Below, one piece after another: positions 6,995 through 16,600 of a DNA stretch of 22,367 nucleotides. Position numbers and translations under genes: made by a program. The number at the start of each line of letters is the position of its first letter. Position 1 is the first letter of the stretch. Origin of the DNA: a virus; IMG/VR virus record IMGVR_UViG_3300021424_000259, positions 1 through 22,367 of that record; one strand, given 5' to 3'. The notes beneath the pieces were generated by a model. It saw only the letters and a list, made by a program, of their open reading frames with translations, was not told where the DNA came from and did no database searches.

Positions 6995-7472
6995 CGAATT
7001 TTGTGAATACTTTGAAGGAACTTTTGAAAATAAAATGCAAGCAATGTGCGAACCCACAAAGTTTGCTATGATTGAACTACTTCATATTCCTTATGGTGAG
7101 CGTAAATATCGTTGTATTCAACGTTATTATGTTGACAAGAATCAATATCGAAATACTATTATTTCGGTAGAACAACAAGATTCTAGAATTCTTGTAAAGA
7201 ACTATAAGGAAAAAACGCCTAACAGTGAGCAGTTGACATACCTAGAAGGATGTGATACAATATTTGAGAAGATAGGCAATGAGTTTCACGGCAAAAATCT
7301 TTGTAAGACCTGCTATGTGAATTGGTCGGGGAAACAAACCTACCTTCAAATAGAGAGTATTCTTGGAAGAGGATACTATCGCGTTATAGACAAAGGATAT
7401 GACGTAAACACTGACGAACATATATGGGGTTCCTTTTATGGGAGCTTCCAGTTCGTCAAATCGCCTGAGTAG
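6987..7472 (+). CDS. cpeT: CpeT-like phycobiliprotein lyase (T-type)
   Basis: A 161-residue protein of the CpeT/CpcT family. These lyases bind a bilin chromophore and, in cyanobacteria, help attach it to phycobiliproteins of the light-harvesting phycobilisome. Family hallmarks are clear in the second half: LEGCDTIFEKIGNEFHG (host proteins have LPGCN...GNSFKG), SGKQTYL (host KGQKTYLDSEF), and DKGYDVNTDEHIWGS followed by GSFQFVK (host DRGRDLETDAHIWGS, GPFEFVR). The upstream part has RYYVDKNQYRNTIISVEQ and ILVKNYK as the expected beta-barrel strands. It is shorter than the roughly 200-residue host proteins. A cyanophage CpeT homologue has been studied (phage P-HM1) and binds phycoerythrobilin. 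The start overlaps the preceding ORF by eight bases, and the TAG stop lies inside tRNA-Thr. It is an auxiliary metabolic gene, probably acquired from a host. Confidence 0.9.
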   Translation: MIDEFCEYFEGTFENKMQAMCEPTKFAMIELLHIPYGERKYRCIQRYYVDKNQYRNTIISVEQQDSRILVKNYKEKTPNSEQLTYLEGCDTIFEKIGNEFHGKNLCKTCYVNWSGKQTYLQIESILGRGYYRVIDKGYDVNTDEHIWGSFYGSFQFVKSPE

Positions 7473-7536
7473 CTCAGCTGGATAGAGCAACGGTTTTGTA
7501 AACCGTAGGTCGTCGGTTCAAGTCCGACCTTAGGCT
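7464..7536 (+). tRNA. tRNA-Thr (TGT), overlapping the cpeT stop codon
   Basis: A 73-nt cloverleaf. The acceptor GCCTGAG pairs with CTTAGGC with one G-T wobble. The D stem is GCTC/GAGC, and the anticodon stem ACGGT/ACCGT carries loop TTTGTAA, anticodon TGT. The T stem GTCGG/CCGAC has loop TTCAAGT. The discriminator is T, unusual for Thr tRNA, and no CCA is encoded. Its first nine bases are also the last three codons of cpeT, including the TAG stop. A small inverted repeat, CTTCC (7535-7539) and GGAAG (7547-7551), follows the 3' end. Confidence 0.94.
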
Positions 7537-7559
7537 TCCGTGTGAAGGAAGTCAGAACT

Positions 7560-7583
7560 CCTGGGGTACGCCCCAGGTTTTTT
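7560..7583 (+). terminator. Intrinsic terminator with TACG tetraloop
   Basis: A perfect seven-pair GC-rich stem, CCTGGGG/CCCCAGG, closes on the loop TACG, a UNCG-type tetraloop known for high stability. Six T residues follow at 7578-7583. It lies 24 bases after tRNA-Thr and ends the tRNA/cpeT island. Confidence 0.92.
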
Positions 7584-7585
7584 CT

Positions 7586-7593
7586 TATAAATA
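7586..7593 (+). promoter_or_regulatory. T4-type late promoter TATAAATA
   Basis: An exact match to the T4 late promoter -10 octamer, recognised in T4 by the gp55 sigma factor. It lies 39 bases upstream of the giant structural gene's ATG and starts three bases after the terminator's T-run. It would launch late transcription of the giant fibre-like protein and the collar genes. Confidence 0.82.
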
Positions 7594-7632
7594 ACTCAGA
7601 AGAAATCACCATATCCACGGGTAACTGAGAAG

Positions 7633-10600
7633 ATGCCATTAACAAGATTAGATAATCTCATCTCAAGTAAAACTGGAAAATATCTATACGTTTCACCTGA
7701 TGATTTTAACGCTAGCGATGCTTTAGATAATAGAGGCAATTCACCTCTAAGACCATTTGTAAGTATTCAACGTGCTTTTCTTGAGGCTGCAAGATTTTCG
7801 TATCTTCCAAACGTAGATAATGATAGATTTGACCAGTTTACTATTATGCTTGCCCCTGGCAATCACTATATTGATAACCGTCCAGGAATCAGTGATGTTG
7901 CTTCTCTGCCAGTATTTCAGTTTAATCAATCAACAAATGAATGGGAAGCTAATTCTAATGTAAGTTTTAATTTATCTGACCCAGATAATATTCTATATAA
8001 GTTCAATGGTCGTGATGGTGGTGCGACTATTCCTAGAGGTACATCATTAGTAGGTACAGACCTTCGCAGAACTCAAGTTCGTGCTCTATATGTTCCTGAC
8101 CCTGCTGATACTGATGTTCCACGTACATCACTTTTTAACGTAACTGGTGGTTGTTACTTCTGGCAGTTCACCATTCTCGATGGTGATTTTTCTTCTGGTT
8201 CTCCTTTATATGATGCCACTTCTGCTGTAGGTAAAGTTTATACTCAACCAAATAATAGCACAAACAAAGCTATTCCTGAATTCTCTCACCACAAAATTAC
8301 AAACTTCGTGTTTGCCGATAGAGAAGATTTGGGATTACTATACAGAAAAATTGCTCGTGTATTTAGCGATTATCAACCAACAATTGATGATGTATATGTA
8401 GAAGGTTCAGTCAATCCAGTTACTGATGCTTGGTTGTCTACTGTAACCTATCAAATCGGTGATAGAATTCTTTATAATGGTGATGCTTATATTGCATCTG
8501 CTTCAAGTACAAACGTGTTGCCAGATAGTGATGAAACAAAGTGGGGTCGTCTTGTAATTCGTGGTAGAGAGCTTGATTTTAGAGTTCAAGAAAATAGAAT
8601 CGTTGGTCCATTACAAGATGCTATCAGAATTGATTCATTAAAAATTCAAGATTCGGTTCCTGTTGGTGTTGTAACTGTTACCGCAAGAACAAAAATTAAC
8701 CATGGATTGTTCCCTGGTCAGTTTGTTGCTGTTACAAATAATGGGTTGAGTATTAATTTGAATGGTGTATTTAAAGTTGCAACTATTAGTCAAACAGATC
8801 CAAAAGAATTTACCTATACGGTTCCTACCACTGCTAGCGGTTTAGGACTTATTTCTGGGGCAGTTTATAATGCAGTTTCGAGTCCTGCTTTAGATACAAA
8901 CGCCACAATTCAATCGGAAATAGACTCGGTAGAATCTGCTTCACCATACGTCTTCAACGTTTCAATTCGTTCTGTGTGGGGTATTTGTGGTATCTGGGCA
9001 GATGGTAGGAAAGCAACTGGTTTCAAATCAATGGTTATCGCCCAATATACGGGTGTTTCGCTACAGAAAGATGACCGTGCGTTCATTCGCTACGATGAAT
9101 TTAGCAACACATGGAATCAGGCACCGTTAACTGATGCATTTGCTACAACTCCTTATCACATCAAAGGTGATGCATATTGGAAAGATGAATGGCGCAACTT
9201 CCACGTTCGTGCTTCAGATGACTCATTCATTCAGAACGTTTCTATTTTCGCTGTAGGTTTTGCTGACCACTTCTTACTTGAGAGTGGTGGTGATATGTCT
9301 ATCACCAACTCCAACTCAAACTTTGGTAACACTTCGATGCATTCGAAGGGATTCAAAGGATTTGCGTTCAACCAAGATAAGGGCGGATATATCACTGATA
9401 TTATTCCACCCCAAACTCTATCGACTTTAAATATTTCTAAGCAACAATACTATTCTATTGATGCTCTACTAACAAGAAGCACAACCAATAACCCATCAAC
9501 ATCCAAGTCAAAGCTTTATATTGCTTCTGAAGATGCTAGAAATCCAGAAAATCGTCCAGCAGCTTCTATTGCTGGTTATAGACTAGGTGCAAGAAGAAAT
9601 GAAAAATTATATGTAAAACTAGATACAACTGGTGCTAAGTTTGGTGAACTTAATCCTTCTGGATTTAAGAAGTGGACATCTAGATTAACCACACTAACAC
9701 CTACCAGTGCACGTTCAAGTGAGGATGCAACTAAGTTGTATGTTGCTAGCAGCACTGGTTTTGCTGTTAACAACATTGTAAGAGTTGATAATGAGTATTT
9801 CCTTGTTACTGCTGTTACCCCAACTTATCTTTCTGTAAGCAGAGCACAATTAAATAGTCTTCCAGCAACGCACACAGCAAGCACTGCTGTAGTTAAGTAT
9901 GTTCAAAATACAACTGTATCTACTGTTGTTAATGAAACTGTAGATGCAACTGAAACCATTTTAACCTTAACCAGTTCTGCTGGATTTGCTGCTAATGGTT
10001 ATGTACAAATCAGCAATAATCAAACCTCAATTACTGAAATTGTTAGAGTTATTTCTGTAGAAAGTAATGATATTGTTGTACAACGTGCTGCCCTTGGAAC
10101 GACTGCTGTTTCTCAACCAGTTAGTTCTGTCGTAACTGCAACTTTCTTATCAAATACATTCTCAGCCGCATCTCCTGCAGTTTCCACAACATTAACGCAA
10201 GCATATCCACAACTTATTAGTGCAACTAATACTTTAAGTGAAACTGATTACAACCTTGCTCAAGATGCTGCAAACCTAATTGATTCTAACAAAGCATTTA
10301 TTCAAGCGGAAGCATTTGGATACGTTCTTGAAAAGTATCCTTTCCTACAAAATTTACCATACGTCAATCCAAACATCACAGCAGAAACTGGTAGATATCG
10401 TGATGGAAGCAACTTAATTAAAGCAAACCGCCAAGAAATTATTGATTATGCGTTTGCTCAAATGCAAGCTGCTTTCCCAACATTCACTGTTCCTGGTGTA
10501 AATGGCAATGACAAGTGCAAGCGTGATATTGGACTTGTTGTTGATGCTATTTCACAAGACTTATATGATGGTGGTAACTCACACACAGTTGATGCAACCA

Positions 10601-13600
10601 AATTATATTTTGATAGCAACGGAGCATTAATTTCTAATGGTTTACTTGGTGAAGAAATACAGTCTGTTTATGCTTTTAATCGTGCAAGAGATTGGGCAAA
10701 GAAAGCAATCTCTAACTTATTAACTAGCACATCATTATTGTCTGTAAGTTCTATAACTGCTAGCGGAACAACTATTACAGTTACTACCAGCACTCCACAC
10801 AACCTAACCAACGGAAGCACAATTACTGTTGGTGGTGCTACACAATCTGGTTATAATGGTAACTTCACTGTTTTAGCTGCTGGATTAACTTCAACTCAGT
10901 TTAGATATACTGCACTCACAACCCCTGCTGCTTCGCCTGCGACTGGCGCATATTATGTTTCGACAATTATTATTGATCCAGTTAATGATGATGTAACTGT
11001 AGGTAGATTTAAAGACGCTTATAATTTAATTAATTTAAACCGCCAAGAGATTATTGATAGAGCATTTGCTGAAATTGCTATTCAATATGACGAAGCTGCA
11101 TGGGGAAATAATTGGATTGTTCCTGGTGATACAGTCACTACAAATCTTTCTCGTTATCTTGATGCATACAGATTAATCCAAAAAAATAAACAAATTTTAA
11201 TTGAAACTGCATATGCTACTGTAGTTGCTTCCCCACCTTCACCAGCACCCACTGACTTACTAAACAAGTGTAAGCGTGATATTGGTTTGTTTATTGATTC
11301 AGTATCACTTGACATTTTCCTTGGCGGCGGTAATAAGTATACTCGTAAATTCATTCAACAATATTTCTCCAACAATACAACTTTACTTACAAATGGTCTT
11401 GCTGGTGAGATAACACAGTCAATCACAGCATTTAATAAAGCTCGTGATGCAATGAAATCAGCAGTAACAAATACTCTTGCTGCTTTCTCTGGAGTTGTTA
11501 CGTCAAGTCCAGCTGGTGGAACTTGGCAGGATGGTACAACTGGTACTAAAGTTGTATATACAGACCTTACTATTTCTTCTGGTCCTGCTACTTTTGGTGG
11601 AGGTGGTGGAAACATTGCAAATAATAATGCTGCCGCTTGTTCTGATGTCAGAAGTGCAATCGATACTTTAGCATCGCTGGTCCAGACAACTTTAACTGCT
11701 TCGCCTCTTGATTTAAGTGCGATGACTGCAGAATCAAATGGAATAGCGGAGGGTCCAGGTGAACTCAAGTGTATGCGCGATATTGGAATTATCGTTGATT
11801 CTGTTGCTCAAGACCTTTTCTGGGGTGGTAACGAGTTTACGGTTGGTGGTGTAAGAGAATACTTTAATCTTGCTGGCACACCAATTTCAAACGGATTGGT
11901 CGGTGAAACACTTCAATCTGTAATTGCTTTCAACGCAGCCAGAGATGTGGTTAACAAAGCAGTAACAAATCAATTATACGGTAAGAATCTAAACATTTCT
12001 TATGGTCCTGCTACTGTTGGTGGAAGTGGAGGAAACGTCACCTATACACAGTCTGGTAATAGTGCAACATGTATTGATGTTCAAAATGCTGTAACTAATC
12101 TATTTGCTGTTGTAACTGATGTAGTTTCTGCTGGTACACTTAATAATCTACCATTAGTAGATAATGGTGATTCTGATTGTGCAAACGTAAGACAATCAAT
12201 CGATAGTTTGGTTGGTATCTTGACAACAGCTCTTGCAAATGGTAATCTAACGAATCTGCCCAATAGAAACGAAGGAACTTGGTCTCAGATTGGTGAGAAT
12301 AGCAAGTGTAAGAGAGATATTGGTTACGTTGTAGAAGCAATTACTTCTGACCTAAGACTAGGTGGAAACGTTAGCGCAATCAATGCTGCTGAATCATACT
12401 ATACAGCAGTTCCTTCTGGTTATGTTTTAGATTATATTGAGAATGAAAGACCACAGACAATTGATGCATTCAATTATGTAAGAAGTTTGGCTATCTCAGC
12501 AATGAGAAACCACAATACATTCATCAATAATGCATCTACAACCAATGGTTCTCCAATTGTTACTGTTGCAAGTACGATTGGTTTGGCAGTTGGTATGCGT
12601 GTAAGAAGTGTCGATGCTATTCCAACTAGTTCAACTTCCACATATAATTTCACCGCAACAATTCCATCAACCGCCTACATCAAAAAGATTGGTGATGGTA
12701 CAAATGGTCTTGCAACTAATCAAATTCAACTTGGTGTTCAAGGAAGCAAATTTGATAGTGGAACAACTGTAAATGCTACCTCAACATCTTCGACGGTCAA
12801 GTTGTATGTTGAACTCACGCAAGGAGCCTGGGCTAACCCAGAAGTGGCACCAGTTGTAGATACTGCAGTCATCCAAGATTATAATTACCTCGCTGCTGGA
12901 GACGCTTCTACAGGTGCTCCAGGTGGAGAGTGTGCATCCGTTGCAAACACTATTGTTAACTTGACGAACGTTATCAGTACAGTTCTAAACAATGGTGTTG
13001 GTAGTGTTCCTAGAACTTATTCAAGCTTGAATACAGGAAGTCTAGCACAAAGAGCAACTCTATTTACACTGACTGAAAATGATAGTAGCGGTAATCCAAC
13101 AACAAACCCACACGATTTAGAAACAGGAACTGCTATTAGATTAGTTCCTAGAGCAAAAACAGGTGTGCTGGTTGATAAGCGACTAATCAGATTACCTAAA
13201 GGGTTTGATACAAATACAATCTATTATGTAATTGCTCCTGGTAGAAAAACAGACCCATTTGATTATTCAAATAGCGTTGGATTTAATGGAGCAAACCAAC
13301 AAACACTAATGCTTGCAACGAGCGTAGAAAACGCTGCAGCTGGTATTTACATCTATTCTTCGGAAACAGATAACGTTGATGGAAATGTTGAGGTTGATGT
13401 TTATCAGTATGTTCTAGATACTTCATATGATTTACACAAATATCAAACAACTATTGCTAATGGTAGTTCTGAAATACTAGAAACTGCTGCTCCTCATATT
13501 TTTGATAAACCAGCAAACAATGTAACACCACAGAAAGTATTCTTCCGTGTTGCTAGTGATATTACTGGTTCTTCTCTGCCTACACTTTCTTCCACTTTTG

Positions 13601-16600
13601 GTGGTACTACAATTAGTAGCAAAGTTGAATATTTTGTACGCTATGTAAGTAGCAAGAGATTTAAGATTTACGAAACATTTGCGAATGCTCGTGATGATAT
13701 TAGTCCAGTTACTTTCCAACCAGGAAGCACTGCAGTATTCTACACATTTGCTAATAAGAAGAGAAGCCCAATGCGCTTTGATGCTAGCGTAGGTAGCACA
13801 GCAATTAGCGATAATGGTTGCTGGTTTATCAATACTTTATCTTCAAACAACCAGATTATTCCTGTTCTACAGACCAGTGGTATTGGTTGGGAATCAAGAG
13901 CAAGAACAACTGATACTTACTTTGAGCGTGTAGAAGATTCTCGTGCAAAAGAAGATAGAATTTATAGATTACGTTATGTTATTCCTAAGAATCTAAAAAC
14001 AGTTCGTGACCCTCTACGTGGTTTCGTTCTTAAGATTCGTACAGATGAAAAGAGAAGATTGTTACCACAAAAAATTCTTCTCAAACCAACTGCTGCTGGT
14101 GCATCTTTAGCAACAATTAATGCTCCTCTTACTGGGGAGCGTTTGGGGTTAACCTTTGCTGAATTGCAAGCTCTTAATCCTAATTATGATACTACAACTT
14201 ATGACCCATCACCATTTGGCAATCCAAAGAGAATTGAAACCACTTCTAAGGTGGCGTTTACAATTCAATCTGCTAGAAAGAAAAGAATTGCTGGTAAAGA
14301 TTATCTAGAACTTAAAGTATTTGATATTGGAATTGACTCGGAAGCTTACAAAACGCAGTTATTTACTACTGTCAGGATTTCTTCTCCACAGGGAGGAAAT
14401 GGTTCGTTTGTAGCAAGTATTCCTAATATTCAAACAGGTAATCCAAATGCTATCAACAAAATTACTTGGAGTGGTAATTCCAAAGGAACTGCATATGTTC
14501 ATTCATATTTTGCATATGAAAATGATTATTATCTAATCCTTAAAGATTTTACTGGTAATTCTGAAGTTGCTTATAATGAAAATGTAGCAACTACATTTAC
14601 ACAGGGTTCTGTAACTGCAACTCTATTAGATTCTCCTAATGGAGGAAGATCGGATATTAAAAATTACTTATATGTTGTTGAAGGTGCTAACGTCTACACC
14701 ATGACAGTTGGTGACACTATAAACGATGACAATGGTGTATCCTATACGATTGCTGATGTTGAAGATTCTGAAGAAATGGAAAGCACCTTCTATATCTTTG
14801 ATATCAATACAATTCGTAGAAGAATTGCTGGTCAGCAAGATGGTGTTTATTATCTAACATGCTTACGTGGTGATATTCGTCCATATCCAACAGGTTCTGG
14901 TGTAGGTGAAAACTTCAGAAACTTTAGATTCTCTCAACCTGTTTCAAAACTATATCCCGAGTTCTATAAAAATGACCCAGAATGGTATAAAGGAATTGAC
15001 CCATCAACCGCAACATTAATTGACCCACCTCCAACTATTTCAGCAGCGGATAACTATGTTCATGGTCTTGTAACAGTTAGCGATTCTAAAGGTTCCGTTA
15101 CTAAAGAAACTGTTCTTGATTTTATTTCTGACCCTGGTTCTGGAGTTTATACTTTCAGTGGCACAACTGCAATTCAAGCAAAAACAGGTGGCGCTTCAGC
15201 TGGTTCAGAAGCAAGAAAAATTACCATCAGTGGTAACTCACCATATCCAACCGAGAACAAACTGTTTGTAGAACTTCGTAGACCATCTATTGCTCGTTCA
15301 GGTAACCATACATTTGAATATCTTGGATTTGGTCCTGGTAACTACTCAACTGGTTTCCCAGTTCGTCAAGAAATTGTTCTTACTGATACTCAAGACTTCT
15401 ACGCTCAGGCAAAGAGAGAAGATGCTGGTATCGTATTCTACACTGGTTTAAACTCTAATGGTGACCTTTATATTGGTAACCGTAAGATCAATGCTATTAC
15501 TGGCGAAGAAACATTCCTAGAAAGAGCAGTTTTAACTGAATCGGAAGATACTACAGATAGTATTGGAACACTGGTAACCACATTTGACACGGCAGTTACT
15601 TTCAATAACATCATCACTGTTAATGGTGATGGTGGAGACATGGAAAGTTTCTTCAACTCTCCTGTTGTAATCAACAATGCTACATCGTTTGGGGCAGTTG
15701 AAAATTATCCATCACTCAAGATTATAACTGGCGAGGGAACTTCTGTTGGTTATGATGCTAAGTTAGAAAATAATATTGCTGGACAAAAGACTGGTGATAT
15801 TGTCATTCATCAAAATAAAATTTCTTCTGCAATTTTTGATTTCAATCCAAGAGGTACACAAGATTATACTCTAAGAGTTGCGCTATCAAATAGAACTCCA
15901 GACTTCTTGAATACATTTGGAGCAACAACGGGTGGTCCAACTCAACTACAAAATACTGATTTTGGAACTAGAGACCCACTCAAGTCTGGTGATATTCAAT
16001 TCAAGGGAGCACAGACATTATTCACTGGTTCTCTCGGTTGGGTTTATGCAAACGATTACATTCAGATTACAAATGTATCTGGCACAGGAACAACTCCACA
16101 AATTGTGGGCATTCAAGGTGCTGCAAGTGGAACAATTGTTAGATTGAATTGGAACACTGGTGTAACAAATACAAACGTTGGAATTACCACTGGTTCTCAA
16201 ATTAGAATTACTGGTGCTGTTGGAGCTCTTGCAGTTGTAAATGGCGTATGGCCTGTTTACAGTTCTACTTCTCAACCATTCAACGCTTCAAATAACTTTG
16301 TTGATATTGCCATCACTGCTAACTTACCAATTTACAATATTGGTTTGAACAGTGGTAAAGGATATCCTGTTGACCAGATTGCTCAACCATCTATTGATAT
16401 CTCTCGTTCAATTGCTGCATTCAAAGAAGTTGGAGTAATTGGTGCAGAGGCACTCAGAACAGAGACAGCAACAGTTGGTGACTACAAGTTAGGTATTAAT
16501 ACAGTTGCACGTTCTGCACATTCTGCATATCAAACTGCATTTGTTTCTTCCGAGACTACACCTAGAGCAAACTTAGATGTTGTTGGTACAGCATTCATCA

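Noticed and set aside
7464-7536. tRNA-Thr as a prophage attachment site
   Set aside because: No integrase or duplicated tRNA end is seen, and T4-like cyanomyoviruses are lytic.
11355-11768. Reverse-strand open frame of 137 codons
   Set aside because: It is antisense to the repeat region of the giant gene and no domain is recognisable.
10513-12330. CRISPR-like or other DNA direct-repeat array in the giant gene
   Set aside because: The repeats are diverged at the DNA level, in frame and irregularly spaced; they are protein-domain repeats.
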